Position numbers and translations under genes: made by a program. Positions 10,890-22,449 of a stretch of DNA of 64,000 nucleotides are shown piece by piece (position 1 is the first letter of the stretch; each line of letters begins with the position of its first letter). The stretch covers positions 880,001 to 944,000 of the forward strand of contig JADANN010000438.1 of NCBI GenBank assembly GCA_018806985.1, written 5' to 3'. The notes under the pieces are model-generated. The model was not told the DNA's origin. It did not search any database and saw nothing but the letters and a program-made list of their open reading frames with translations. The DNA is from Angiostrongylus vasorum. Taxonomy: Eukaryota > Nematoda > Chromadorea > Rhabditida > Metastrongylidae.

Positions 10890-12480
10890 GAATACGAATT
10901 TCTCGCAAATATCGTAATACCTCCTTCTCCCCTTCGGAAATCCGACATGCGATTTCGTCGGTGAAAAATCGAACAACACCAGGTCCCGACAGGGTAAGAT
11001 CAGAACACCTGAAGAACCTTCCGTCAATCCTCGTAAACACACTGGCTCGGCTCTTCACACGTTACCTGTCCGAATGCAAGGTCCCTACCCACTGGAAGAC
11101 CAGCAAGACCGTGTTGTTGTTCAAGAAGGGTGACCTACAGGATATCGGCAACTACCGCCCAATCTGCTTGCTGTCTGTCGTCTACAAACTTTTCACTCGA
11201 GTCATCCTAAACAGGACTGGCAGAACACTGGACGAAGGACAGCCACGTGAGCAAGTAAGGTTTCGAAAAGGATTTAGTACGATGGACCAAATCCACACCA
11301 TAACAAGGCTCATTGAAGTTTCGCGAATACAAAAGACAGCTCTGTCTCACCTTCATTGATTTACAAAAGGCCTTTGATTCAGTCGAGATAGAAGCAGTCT
11401 TAGAAGCACTGGATAGTCAAGGAGTCCCTACTCAGTACATAAAGATTCTTCGTGAGCTGTACAAAAAATTTCACAACCAAGGTAATACCATTATACGACG
11501 ATATCATTGACGTCAAAAGAGGAGTTAAGCAAGGCGATACCATCTCGCCAAAATTATTTACCGCCACCCTCCAGAACGTCATGCGAACATTGGAATGGGA
11601 TAATATAGGAGTGAAAATCGATGGTCGGCAGTTACACCATCTTCGCTTTGCTGATGACATCGTCCTTATAACACCAAACATTAGGCAAGCGGAACGAATG
11701 CTGGCCGACTCTGATAAAGCCTGTGGAAAGAGTGGCCTTCGACTAATTCTCACATAAACGATGTTTATGAAGAAAGAATTTGTTTCGTTTGCCCCATTCA
11801 CGCTCAACGGAAAGAATAACCCCGAATGTCCAGTTGTATCTATCTAGGTCGGGAAATCAATATGATGAACGACCTAGCTCCAGAGCTGAGCAGAAGGAAA
11901 CGAGTGGCTTGGGGTACTTTCAAGACCATCGAGGATGTAGTGAAGAAAACAAGGAACACCCGACTCCGTGCCCACCTTTTCGACTCAACGGTACTACCTG
12001 CCCTAACGTATGCGGCAGAAACCTGGTCGCCGCGTAAGCAGGATGAAAGGTCATTTAGCGCTATCGAACGCGCAGTCGAAAGGGCGATGCTAGGGAGTAT
12101 CCCGTTCCACATAAGTAAGGGAAGGGATCCGAAGCTCCGATCTGCGTTGACGATCAAAAATCAAAGATACCGTTCTGTACGCCAAACAATCGAAGGTAAG
12201 ATGGGCCGGACACGTAATGCGTATGAATGACAACCGATGGACAAGAGCCGTTAGTGACTGGATTCCTTGGGATGTCAAACGTACTGCAGGAAGACCACCG
12301 ACCCGAAAGTCAGAGTTCTTCACAAAGAGCCTTGAAGAAAGATATGATGCTCGCGGAGTCCCTTGAGCGAGCAGAACCCATTGGGCTACTCTTGCACGCG
12401 ACAGGGAAAATGGAAGACTTACTGGCGCCCGCTCGAGTCACTCGATGACCAACGGGACTACAGGTGATACAGGTGATCGT
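10890..12480 (+). pseudogene. 5'-truncated, frameshifted RTE-clade LINE (reverse transcriptase)
   Basis: Non-LTR retrotransposon remnant. Reverse transcriptase motifs appear in order but in different frames: TPGPDRV and KKGDLQDIGNYRPICLLSV (10962-11359), FIDLQKAFDSVE (11340-11510), GVKQGDTISPKLF and the catalytic FADD block (11510-11755), then the C-terminal LFDSTVLPALTYAAETWSPR (11826-12230). Frames change near 11340, 11480 and 11760, and the endonuclease domain is missing, so it cannot be active. Such RTE elements are known in nematodes, including hookworms. The 3' end carries an ACAGGTGAT double unit near 12462-12478, typical of RTE short-repeat tails. A second, severely truncated copy of this 3' end lies at 46.8 kb. 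Confidence 0.92.
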
Positions 12481-12484
12481 ATTA

Positions 12485-12935
12485 CCTAAGTAGCAGAGTT
12501 GTCAAGTTGTATGTGCTTCTCCTCTTTGAAGGTAATTCTGCGGGATCAATTTATCGATTTTGGTTTAAGAAGGGTCAATTAAGAAGTCTTAGCCCTATCC
12601 TATTTTTTTTAACTCTTTGTTTTATAAATTACACCAAATGAGAGTAGAATACCAATTTATTTTCATGTAGAGGGTTATTCTCACGAGGAAATTTTTAAAA
12701 AAAGCCAAGACAGGCATGAAGGAAACAAAAATTGAATTATTACATCAGCTATCCACTCGATTACGGCGGAATTGATATATTTTAGTCATATGCCAGACTT
12801 TTTTTTAGTTTCATTAAATTTGTCACCGTTGTTATAAATTGCCAATAGGATGTTGTTTTCTCAAATAAAACGAGAACCGTTGCCTAGCGAAATCAAATAG
12901 CAACGATTTTCGGCTTTTACTGAACTTGAAATACC
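12485..12935. other. no gene seen
   Basis: AT-rich DNA between the RTE tail and repeat C. Nothing recognisable. Confidence 0.4.
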
Positions 12936-12940
12936 AATTT

Positions 12941-13347
12941 CTCCCAGCGGTTTACCGCATCATCGTGGCTGGGAGGTGTTCCTGAGTGTCGGGCTGCGAT
13001 GTACAGCGGGGTATTCATCTCCTGGCGGGGGATTCATCTCCTGGCAGGGTCTTCTAAGCTGAGAAGGAGTCCAGCGTTTCCATCAGAAAGCGCAGCTAAG
13101 AGTAAACCAATATCAGAATCCAATACCGTCCTGGTCTGAAACTAGTCGCATGGTGGCAAATCTCTTTCTTATCCACAAAGACCGGCCACTGCTTGTGGTG
13201 GTGACGACTTGTGGCAGACTTTGGCCAGGCTGACCTCAAGACTCCAAGGAACCACCATAGCTAGACCAGCGAATCTCCGAAAAAAACAGAAATTATGCGG
13301 GGTCCCGCACAATCAGTGAAGACGCGCCATCCAAGTATCCAACTAAG
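12941..13347 (-). mobile_element. repeat C copy
   Basis: Full-length reversed repeat C: CTCCCAGCGGTTTACCGC at one end, CCATCCAAGTATCCAACTAA at the other. A short duplication GGGATTCATCTCCTGGC is repeated near 13010-13040. Confidence 0.9.
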
Positions 13348-13349
13348 TA

Positions 13350-14050
13350 AAATATCATGAGCATTTCTAGAAGTCAATATTTAATAAAAATGAATGTTTC
13401 TCCTTCCTTCTGAATGTCGACGACGTAATTGGCGGTGGTCGTGATTACTGCCTTGGTTCTGAGTGAAGACAAGCACCCCATTCAGTGAAAAAAAAACCTT
13501 TCCATTGTCGGTAATGAGGCATTCTTACTGACATTCGTGGATTTGCAAGTGCTGTGTTTAGCTCCTGATCATATTCAGTGTCGGATTTTTCATTAGAATA
13601 TTGGTAAATCTTCTATACTGATTTTCCTTTAAAGACCTCCACATATTGTTTACCTATACAGTAGATCTCAATACATTTTAACACTACAACTTTATCATCT
13701 CGTTGTGGCTCCTCCACGCTAGGACAAGTTTATAGGGAGCTCGAGATTTTTCATGAGAACTGGCATGAGAGTGCATACTATTTCACTAATGCAATCCGGC
13801 AAGTTGTCTTTCTACAAAAGCCAATTTAAAAAGCCTCCCAATCGGCGTGTGATGTTTTTTGCAGCCCTCGAGTGATGCACGACAACGGCGATTGGAGCTT
13901 TTATTGCTAAGCGCCCGTGTTACCCAGTGACTAACAGAGTTGCTGCTTTTTTCGTAATATTACTTGTGGTTTTTACGCTTACCGTTTTCACTATGAAAGT
14001 TAGTTTTGCGTGAACCACCTCAAGTGTCTTCGTTTTATTTTGTCTCTGCT
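13350..14050. other. no gene seen
   Basis: Spacer between two repeat C copies, with no recognisable family or exon. Confidence 0.4.
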
Positions 14051-14062
14051 GAGAAAATCTTT

Positions 14063-14444
14063 CCACCCATCGGTTTACCGCCTTATCGCGGCTGAGAGGT
14101 GTTCCTGGGTGTTGGGCTGCGATGAGCAGAGGGATTTATCCCCACGGCAGGGTCTGCCAAGCTGAGAAGGAGTCCAGCATTTCCATCAGGAAGCCTAGCT
14201 AAGGATAAACCAATACCAGGATCCACCACCGTCCTTGTATCAAACTAGTCGCATGGTAGCAAATCTCCCTCCGATCCACAAGGGTTGCGGCTGCCTGTCG
14301 TGGTAACGACCTAGAGCAGACTTTGACCAGGTTGTCCTCGGGATTCCAGGGAGCCACAATGGCTTGACCAGCAAATCTCCAAAAAATTGTGATTATGCTG
14401 GGACCCGCACAATTAGTGAGAACGGACCGTTCAAGTATCATATA
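14063..14444 (-). mobile_element. repeat C copy with 11-bp target-site duplication
   Basis: Reversed full-length copy flanked by the perfect direct repeat AGAAAATCTTT at 14052-14062 and 14445-14455. This defines both ends of the family precisely. Confidence 0.92.
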
Positions 14445-14765
14445 AGAAAATCTTTAAGATACTGTAGAAGCATTCGAAATAATTTCTGGTGACCTTTTGT
14501 TTTCCTATCCTATTTTACCCTTTGCAGATATAAACTGATTTGAGTCTTAGTAGCTCAAATTTTTTGCCTAACCCCTTCTTTCAAACCCCCGCTCTCTGTC
14601 CGTAAATCGATGGATGATGGTGTGAAGTTACCGCAGGCCAGGCATTTTTTTTCTACTGACCTCACCGGGAATATTTGTTTAATCGGCACTGAGTCCGTGT
14701 ACGGCTTAGAATTCATTTACTGCACTCTGTCGGCGATAAGCCCTACCTCATTGTGTTCCGTTTTT

Positions 14766-14927
14766 TTATTGATTTTTCTCTTGCAGGATAATTGACCAAT
14801 ATTGATTGAAGTAATAGCAGGAAGGAGGCAATGGTCCAGGACAGTTTTCAGTTGACCAATATTGATTGAAGTAATCACAGGAAGGAGGCAATGGTCCAGG
14901 ATAGTTTTCAGTATTGATCTTATACAT
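14766..14927 (-). CDS. candidate 53-aa peptide with two 20-residue repeats
   Basis: Unknown peptide read on the minus strand from ATG at 14927 to TAA at 14766. It contains two tandem 20-residue units. The second is TENCPGPLPPSCYYFNQYWS, and the first differs by having Tyr for the first Cys and Asp for a Tyr. The second unit has a CPGPLPPSC segment that could form a small disulfide ring; this is inference. No signal peptide is evident. Because the repeat is exactly 60 bp, another minus frame is also open, so the frame may be a by-product of a minisatellite duplication. Confidence 0.25.
   Translation of the reverse strand: MYKINTENYPGPLPPSCDYFNQYWSTENCPGPLPPSCYYFNQYWSIILQEKNQ
14792..14911. repeat. 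two tandem copies of a 60-bp unit
   Basis: TTGACCAATATTGATTGAAG starts at 14792 and again at 14852. The two units differ at about three positions. Each unit ends in TTTTCAG, the form of a splice acceptor. Confidence 0.95.
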
Positions 14928-15014
14928 TTTGATACTGGTTACTGAAATAATTATTGCATTTAACTTGTAAATTTGATTTATTTTCTATACATCCAATTAC
15001 TTTCTTATTATTTT

Positions 15015-15290
15015 ACTTCACATGACTCGTCATCACATCTACTATGCGGATTATAGCACTTCTTGCATTCTACTCGCTTTCCTTGCATTCACAACGGTCT
15101 TCGAACATTTTGCTTGTTGTTTCAGCTGTTGCTTGAGGATTTCTTCTTCTTTATGAAAGTGATAAAGTGCTGGTCGAGCCGATTCCTCTAGTAGTCTTGG
15201 GGGATAGTCGAGCTAAGGCTTTCCTCGTGTGCATTGGAGGAAAGCGTTGGGGGAAGGGGTCCAAGTAGGGGCTCTGCTCCCTGAACAATT
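15015..15290 (-). mobile_element. SINE-B copy
   Basis: Reversed SINE-B: CATCTACTATGCGGATTATA, CTTCGAACATTTTGCTTGTTG, GTGCTGGTCGAGCCGATTC. The tRNA-like head at the right end is degraded. Confidence 0.8.
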
Positions 15291-15388
15291 TTGATCGATT
15301 GATATAGTGATTTAAGTCAACAAAATCAGATGTTCCTTATAGGATGGGGAATTAAGTAGTGAATTAGTTTCTACCAAATCACTTTCAG

Positions 15389-15509
15389 CGGTATGCGGAT
15401 TCAGAGTAGGGGTATTCCTGGACGCTCGCTGTCATGTGAGGGTGAGGCTCATGACCACCAGCCACTCAGCCTGATGTTCCATGTCTTCTCTTCTAGGAAC
15501 CCATCTAAG
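15389..15509 (+). CDS. candidate internal exon
   Basis: A CTTTCAG acceptor ends at 15388 and an AAG/GTAAGT donor follows 15509, both excellent nematode splice signals. One frame is open, with an internal Met at 15393; part reads HDHQPLSLMFHVFSS. The acceptor side leaves one base before the first full codon and the donor side is in phase 0. No matching partner exon or homologue was recognised. Confidence 0.35.
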
Positions 15510-16630
15510 GTAAGTTCGCCTAAGAAGTCGAAAGTGGGAATGTTCTTTCAACCAACGACTAGCCACTTATTGGTTCAACTACCCGTTAGTGACAAACTGG
15601 AGACGTCCTGGAACATGGGTATCTTGTGGGTTCAGAAAAAAAACTTGTTGAAGCGAAAAGCTCATGTAGTAGCACTTTGAGAGATGGCGTTTTATTTGTA
15701 CGTCGAATCCCACTGAGCCATCTTTAATCCAGAAAGGGAATTTCGGATTGATATTTCAGTCGCCCAATTATCGATTCGTGCTTGATCGCTTAGAAAAAGT
15801 AGGAGCCTTCTGGATAGAGGTTTTCATTCGATGATATGGAATGTAGATCGAATAACTTTATTACTTTTTACTATCTTATTTACTTGTAGAAAACGAGAAA
15901 TTCTCCAAAACCAAACATTGCAGAGGCGAATTTTCTAATAAATCGATAGCGTTTTTTGAATAACACAAGATTCTAGAACAAAAGGTCATTCGTTCCTAGC
16001 AATGGACATCAAATTGAGAAAAGCAGATGTTTTCGCTACAGTAATGGTTAGCTCGAAATCCTTAACAAACCCTTTTTACAGTGTTCAGTCCGATAGTTAT
16101 TGATTGATTTTTTGCAACTTTTTTGCTAAAATATTCCCATTATGGAACATACTTTGAAGTGGTGGACAAGTTTTTCAATTACTTGTTCATTCCAAGATTG
16201 GAGTTCGTAGTTCGTTCTCTTCAGATTTTTCTCGTCATCTTACTCTTCCACCTTTAAACAAACTCTTTGCTCTTTTTCGTTTTTTCTTGCCTTAGTCTAT
16301 TCATCAGAATAGAAATCATAAATTATTCATGGAACCTTTCGTAAAACTATGAAACTTAAAAAATTTAGCACTAGACCTTTGGACAACAGAAAAAGCAAGG
16401 ATTTGTTAAAACTGCTTCCTAAACATTATGTAGGGGTTGGACTATGTTCATTACGTATCTGATGCGTATTGATCGGTACCTCAACTAAATAAGAGCTATA
16501 ACACATCGTCATCGTGCCGGTCACTTGACGATGCCTATGCAAATTATTTGCTCTCTAAGCCGTCACTTGTCATCAGTCCAAATTCATTACGAACAACTCG
16601 ATTTCTGTCAGTAGACCCCTCTTTCATTCA
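15510..16630. other. no gene seen
   Basis: AT-rich sequence without identifiable features. Confidence 0.4.
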
Positions 16631-16971
16631 GTTGTTTACCACTTCATCTCAGCTCGGGCGAATTCCTGGATGTCGGGCCTTCAACTCCATCTCACAAACA
16701 AGGAATCAGTACTATTTCTTCTTGCGAGACTCAGCCGACAAGAACTAATCTCAATTATCACAACCGTCCTAGTAGCAACCTGGTCGTAAGGTGGTAATTC
16801 TTCCTGCAGTCTGCAAATGCCAGCGATTTCCTGTGCTGAAGGCGGATTCAGAAGGCCTTAGCAAGACCATCTCGAGACTTCGATAAAGTCTTCCCTGAGC
16901 AGGGACGCAAATATGAATAGATAACCAGCAGAATGGAAATTGTGCCGCATCCTGCACGATAAGTTAGTGAA
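16631..16971 (-). mobile_element. old, diverged repeat C copy
   Basis: Ordered weak matches to reversed repeat C: GTTTACCACTTCATCTCAGC, TTCCTGGATGTCGGGC, CGTCCTAGTAGCAACCTGGTC, ACCAGCAGAATGGAAATTGTG. Confidence 0.6.
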
Positions 16972-17184
16972 GTAAAAGCCGACTTAGAACGATGAATAGT
17001 CCACGGATTACAAAAACTGGCTTGTCTTGGGCTGATTTCAGTAGGGGAAGGATCAGCTTAACCATGAAACAGGGTGTGGTCACAACGGGCCATATCTGGC
17101 CAACTCAAACCATGTCCATATTTTATGGCTTGTAATCCATGAACACCTTAGAATGTGTATTATTGATTTTTAGAAACGGAAACA

Positions 17185-17430
17185 ATTCTAAAAATTGTTT
17201 CACTTCTTATATTCTGCCTAGTTCAATTTTTACGGCAGGCTATCAAGCAAAATACAACCACAGCGTTGCTGAGATATTTGCAAAACTCCGGATTGCAGGT
17301 GTCTGCGGTGGGGAACGAACACGCTATTTCCCTTTCCGGCGGCTAACGCGTTCACCACCACACCATGCGCATCCTTCGTTTCGCCATTCTCTCAACTAGT
17401 TCTATCGATTCGTGCCATCAGTAATCTAAA
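17185..17430 (-). mobile_element. SINE-D copy
   Basis: Reversed SINE-D: GCTGAGATATTTGCAAAACT, the degraded B box in GGGGAACGAACACGC, CGCGTTCACCACCACACCAT, and the 5' flank segment CTCAACTAGTTCTATCGATT shared with the 63.5-kb copy. Confidence 0.75.
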
Positions 17431-17609
17431 AAATCTGTTTTCACTTTTTAAATGTAATCTTCCTATTTGTTTTGCTTTTCGTAACTATTCATTCGTTCAC
17501 CATTTTCTTCATCTTCTCGTCTTTTTTTTTCCTTCCATGAGGTTAATTTTTCCACAATGTTAACTGTTTATTTACTGCCTATTACGATTTTTCACTGCAG
17601 ATGTGACTC

Positions 17610-17770
17610 AACCACAATGATGCTGAGATATTTGCAGATGCATAAAACGACGGACCCGCATGGTGTAGTGGTGGAAGCGTTAGCACCCAGAAAAGCTAGT
17701 AACGCGTTCGTTCCTCACCGCAGACCCCTGCGGTCCAGAGTTTTGCAAATATCTCAGCATCATTGTGGTT
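17610..17770 (+). mobile_element. SINE-D fold-back with perfect 27-bp inverted ends
   Basis: The 27 bases at 17610-17636 (AACCACAATGATGCTGAGAT...) are the exact inverse of 17744-17770. The interior holds the SINE-D head in plus orientation (GCATGGTGTAGTGGTGGAAG, GCGTTCGTTCC). It resembles a MITE but derives from SINE-D. Confidence 0.9.
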
Positions 17771-18540
17771 AATTTTTCCATATTTTTGTCTGATAATTTC
17801 AAATCGGACCTCATCATAACTAGTGTTGTCTGAGCAGTATAGCTGTCTTGTAGTTACTATTTCTTTACAAGTATTTCTTGAAATTCATTAGTCGTTATGG
17901 GTTTTTTCGTTCCTGTCAGATTTTTTCCTTGTTTCCGATCCTGTTCTTTTTTTCTGCTCAAATCATTTTCTTATCGTTTCTGGCTTATCGTTGTGTTATC
18001 GTCTGTTAGCGACTTTCTCCAACGGTCTCGACAGTAATGTACTCTGTTCAGCACTGCTAGGGTTTTTTATCGATTTTTTTAGTGGATCACTGCTCATCGA
18101 ACAACACATAATGCTTTTTGTACTACCGTAGCGTTTTTTCTCTAAAGATTTGTCGACGACCTATCTCATCGATTATTACCGTCACATGTCAATTCACTGA
18201 ACCCTTCCGATCGATAATTCGATGAAACAGTCAATTGGCAGCTTCTCGGGAAATCCTAAATCCCTAGATCAGTCTTACTAGTATTCACAATCGATTTGCC
18301 GTCCAACCATTGCAGTATTCAGAAGTTCGACTCTAATTGTATTATTGCTTCCCAAGTTTTATTTGCTATATTCATCTAACCGCTCGCATCTACAACTTAG
18401 TAAGTTGTTATAACCACTTCCTCATAATTTTGAGCATCGTGGTATCGATTGATTAACTGATTGACTGATTGACAGGCCAATCGATTAATCAGTTGAGTCG
18501 CTTCGCTCAGCTGTGTTTTGTTTTGACGCGTGACTGCGAG

Positions 18541-18550
18541 ATTATGCAAA
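18541..18550 (+). promoter_or_regulatory. octamer-like ATGCAAAT
   Basis: ATTATGCAAA followed by T gives ATGCAAAT, the POU-domain octamer. It sits about 50 bp before a candidate start codon and is bracketed by ACGCGTGAC and GTGACGCG. Suggestive only. Confidence 0.2.
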
Positions 18551-18589
18551 TGTGATAGGGTGACGCGCAGATTGGCGTTGTTGCATTAT

Positions 18590-18765
18590 ATGGTCGACTC
18601 GATCGATACGATCAATGAGATAGGTAAGTGCTATGGTAGCTTATATAGTTTAAGGAATTTTAAACTAAGATGGTAAATACTTTCTTAGATGGCTCGTCGC
18701 CAAATGTCATGACCGCCCTAGCACCTTTTCCATTTATTTCGTTGTCCTGTTTAAAAGTTTCGTAA
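18590..18765 (+). CDS. candidate two-exon reading frame
   Basis: ATG at 18590 opens MVDSIDTINEI. A perfect GTAAGT donor follows at 18624, and a TTTCTTAG acceptor ends at 18688. The split codon G+AT gives Asp and the second exon runs GSSPNVMTALAPFPFISLSC to TAA at 18763. The intron is 65 bp. The frame is open upstream of the ATG for at least 20 codons, so this could be the end of a larger gene. A SINE-B fragment begins about 80 bp downstream. The product is unknown. Confidence 0.3.
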
Positions 18766-18844
18766 ATGGGATGGACTAGGTCGTCTGTGAGTTTGGATAA
18801 GGGACGGCAGCAAGCCATCACCTCTCTCTACTGTAATGGAGAGT

Positions 18845-18910
18845 CCTAGTCAGTCGCGATTTTCCTGGAATCCTGAAGTAGCTCCACTGGATCGCTTCCA
18901 AGAACACCAA
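18845..18910 (-). mobile_element. SINE-B fragment
   Basis: TCAGTCGCGATTTTCCTGGA and AGCTCCACTGGATCGCTTCC match the central block of reversed SINE-B. Confidence 0.4.
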
Positions 18911-19300
18911 GCCAAGAACACCAACTCTGGTGAATCGGCTAAAAGTTTGCTGGCTACCATCTGGAGCTTCTCCAGAGCTGTAGGGATTTCTGAGAGTATC
19001 CAAATGACTGGTTGAACTTAATATGACAGAGCGAGTCCAGATAAATAAAGAAACACTCCAGGTACTTACTATCTGAAACAGAACACTTTTTGTTTTCTAA
19101 ACGTTTTTGCCTCAGTAGTTGACAAAATTTAACCTTTCCAACTTCAAAGAGAACTGTATCGTCCACCTTTAACTCCCAAGCGTAGTTTGTGAAGTCCACT
19201 CATTTCTGTTTTGTTGCTGACATCAACATGTTTGTGATTCTAACAAAATACCAAAAAAATACCTATCTGCATTTGGTAGGATTGTTGGAGCATGCTATTA

Positions 19301-19575
19301 AAAAAGATAAAGCTCTCGGCGTTGATCAATCCTTGAGGGATGCGCCATGCATTCGACTTCACTAACCATCGTTGGAGGTGATTGAATGCATATCTAGCCC
19401 TTACAGTAACTTGCGGTGGCCTACCGATGTATCGAGCCAGTGTTGCCATTCTCCCAGACAGATCTGGTACCAATTTGCCGACTCCGGAGGAATGGAAGGC
19501 CTAGTGAGCAACGGGCACGGAATTCGATCCCCTGTGTCTGTTGCAGGGCACCTCTGACCACTGCGCCACACCCGA
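19301..19575 (-). mobile_element. SINE-A copy with 12-bp target-site duplication
   Basis: Reversed, well-preserved SINE-A flanked by AGCATGCTATTA at 19289-19300 and 19576-19587, a perfect duplication. Confidence 0.95.
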
Positions 19576-20725
19576 AGCATGCTATTAGCCAATATTAGAC
19601 AGTCCATAGTGGTGTGTGAAATGGTGATATGTCTAAAATGTGGTAGACGAGTTTTGTGGCAAATTACATTCGTATATAATTTCCACACTGTCTAGCTGTT
19701 TGAAAAATGCAGGGCAACAAATGGAACAGCCAAAGTACTGACATATTCCTATTCCGTTTCTTTCTCCCAGTTCCCACTACCCCATTCCTCACCCTACTCG
19801 CCCATTGTCCTCCATTACATCGTCGCATGTGTGCCACCTACGAGTCAGTGACGACTGAGTTCTTTTTTCATTGAATCATGAAATTATTCTGAGTCATGAG
19901 AAGTACGGTAAAAGTGCACCTTGATCAAGATTTATCAAGATGGATAAGTGTTTTCCTTTTCTTCTAGTCAAAAAGCGTTTCAATTGTGTTCGGTTCGCTA
20001 TCAATAACACTATGCACAAAGGCCAATGAAAACCTGTGCCGTAAGTATCCTTTTTTAGCTCTATAGTCTTCGAAATCATTGGGCAGCTCGATCCAGAACC
20101 AGTTACCTATCTATTAGTCCGTCACCGTTCTCAGCTAAAAGGGCACGAAAGCACGAAGTGCACATCGCACTTTTTGCATGAAGCACTTTGTTTTTTTTTC
20201 TCGTTTTTGAGAAATTTAGTTTCTGGTAGCTTATCGGACTCTTATGAGCATTCGAATCAAAATGTCGAACCAATTCCGAGCTTGAATATTTCCATTGAAG
20301 GTCGTGGTACGAAAAAGAAGGAGGAGAGAACCGACAAGCAAAAACTGCCAGCCGAACCCGTTGGGTCACATTGCGGCCTTGCATCATATACAGTATAACA
20401 AGTGTTCCAAACCTGTGATAACCAATAAGGACGGGGATGGCATCATATCAATTAACGGCCAATTTCAGTTTTGAAAGGAAGATCGTAGAAAACTAGCTTT
20501 CAAACCAAAACTGAAGCGATCCAAATCGAACATTTGGCTTACGGAGAACGATGATGGAATTAAAAAAAAATGCTGCAGATAGTACCTGTTAGTAGAGTTG
20601 GTTCTCGTGTGTTCCTAAGAATTGTGCAGACGTTCCAGTTTATTCACTGTTTGTCATGCCATTCGGTTTTTTTAATTTTTTGGCAACTTTTTTAAGCTAC
20701 TTTTGCAGTATATGGGATACCGAGG

Positions 20726-21000
20726 GCGAGTGTGGCGCAGTGGTTGGAGGCGCTACTGCGACACACACGTGGAATCGAACCCCGCGCCCATGGCCCACCA
20801 AGCCTTCCATCCCTCTGGGGTCGGCAAATTGGTACCAGACTTGTCTGCGAGGATAGCAGCACTGACTCGATACATCGGTATGCTACCGTGAGCCATTGTA
20901 AAGGCCAGATATGTATTCATTCATCTCCAACGGTACTTAATGAAGTCGAATAAATGGCGCATCCATCAGAGACTGATCAACGCCGAGAGCTTTATCCCTT
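20726..21000 (+). mobile_element. SINE-A copy
   Basis: Close to consensus: TGTGGCGCAGTGGTTGGAGG head, GTGGAATCGAACC B box, core GGGGTCGGCAAATTGGTACC, 3' end GCCGAGAGCTTTATCC. Confidence 0.93.
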
Positions 21001-21114
21001 ATCCTTTATTGGTTACCGTAATTCTAAGGATTCTCACGAATAAGAAAACAAATCATTACTATATGTATTTTTTCCTTGATAAACTTACAAGAGGCTTGCA
21101 AATATATTTATTTC

Positions 21115-21150
21115 GGTTAACGTTTCGACCGTTCCGTCTTCGTCAGAGCC
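21115..21150 (-). ncRNA. hammerhead-like motif
   Basis: Minus strand: GGCT, CTGACGA, spacer with GAC/GTC pairs, GAAACGTT, AACC. Same architecture as the motif at 10.15 kb, but stem I has one mismatch and the position before cleavage is UU. Confidence 0.35.
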
Positions 21151-21654
21151 AGTCAGTGAAACATCGACTCAGATCATCGGCTCTGAGACAGAATGATTAG
21201 TTGCAAGCAACGATAGCAAAATATGAGGAAAGCTTTTTTGGGTTTCTTTTCTTAACTTAGAGGTGTTTTTACAATTTCTAGTGAGTTTTTGCCTAGACAA
21301 CATCATTTTAAGTTTTTGGTTGGTACGATGCGATACGCGATTCGTTCAGATCGGCTTTCTACCTACATTGACATTGAAAATCAGGTTTTTGTTTCCTTGA
21401 TGAGCCGACACAACGTTGTTATAACAATATTTAATGTGTTCGACCTTGGTTTGATGTTTTATCGTTTTTCGTTTATTTTTTCTTTCCATCTATCTTTTCT
21501 TGAGACGTTGGATGACCACCATATCTGTCTTTAAATTACTCTGCTGTAGCTTTACTTCCTCTGTAGTTTGTTAAACTTGTCGTCATCCTTTTAATCTTGG
21601 CCTTAGTTGCCCCTACTTCTTGGTAGCCTCAATGTATCTGAGGTTGATGCAGAC

Positions 21655-21740
21655 TCGTTTATTCACCATCATGATCTCTTAGGCTGAGAAAGAGCTCAAT
21701 ATTTCCACGCACATTTGCAACTAAGAGTAAATGAGTGGGA
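21655..21740 (-). mobile_element. repeat C fragment
   Basis: AGGCTGAGAAAGAGCTCAAT, TTTCCACGCACATTTGCAAC and TAAGAGTAAATGAG follow the order of reversed repeat C. Confidence 0.45.
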
Positions 21741-21744
21741 GCAA

Positions 21745-22030
21745 CAATGTTCAAGAAATGTTCTTTCATTTCTTCTATTCTTCTTCCCTATGTCTTTTCC
21801 TCCTTTCATATTTCTCTTTCTTTTAATTCATTTGTTTATTTCCACATAATAACGCTAAAAATAGAAATCTTAGCTTTACGCCACGACCTTTTACCAAATA
21901 CTCTCTCGTTTTCCCTTGTCTCTTTGTCTCTCACCGTTCTCATCAGTCTTTCACGCTTTTTTCTCGTATTTTTCCCCTTCCTTCTTTTTCTTTCAATCCT
22001 TTTCTATTTTCTCTTTGGACATAATTTGAA
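21745..22030. repeat. pyrimidine-rich tract
   Basis: T/C-rich DNA that yields a Phe/Leu/Ser-rich 105-codon frame. Composition alone explains the frame. Confidence 0.6.
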
Positions 22031-22449
22031 TTGTACTCTAAAAGAGAAATGATGAATGATGGAGAATCCATTATATCAAAAAACGGTCGTTTCGACTTTT
22101 CCAATGCTTTCTTCTTGTTTTTCTCTTTCCTCCATCTTTCTCTTTGTTTTTATTCCTCGTTAACCATTAACGAGGGAAAATTACCCACGGTTTTGGTTAG
22201 GGTTATTTCTCTCTCATCTGTTGCTTAGATCATTAAATATAAGTATTATATAATGAATAAAACTAAGAGTGAATAATTCCAGTAAATACTATTGCTCACG
22301 TGACGAACCATTTACAAAACTCTTTTTATGAAGTTTGGACAACAGCTGGGTGTCAATGAACTTCTAAAATTGGCTAACAAATCTCTAATACTCCTAGAAA
22401 AAAGAAACTTGACACAAAAATGAATAGTATATTTTTATATTAGGTATTA

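Noticed and set aside
11780..12323. Extra frames on both strands in the RTE region
   Set aside because: Shadows of the decayed reverse transcriptase reading frame.
21735..22052. 105-codon Phe/Leu/Ser-rich possible membrane protein
   Set aside because: Pure pyrimidine-rich composition; no start context, splice sites or charge pattern.
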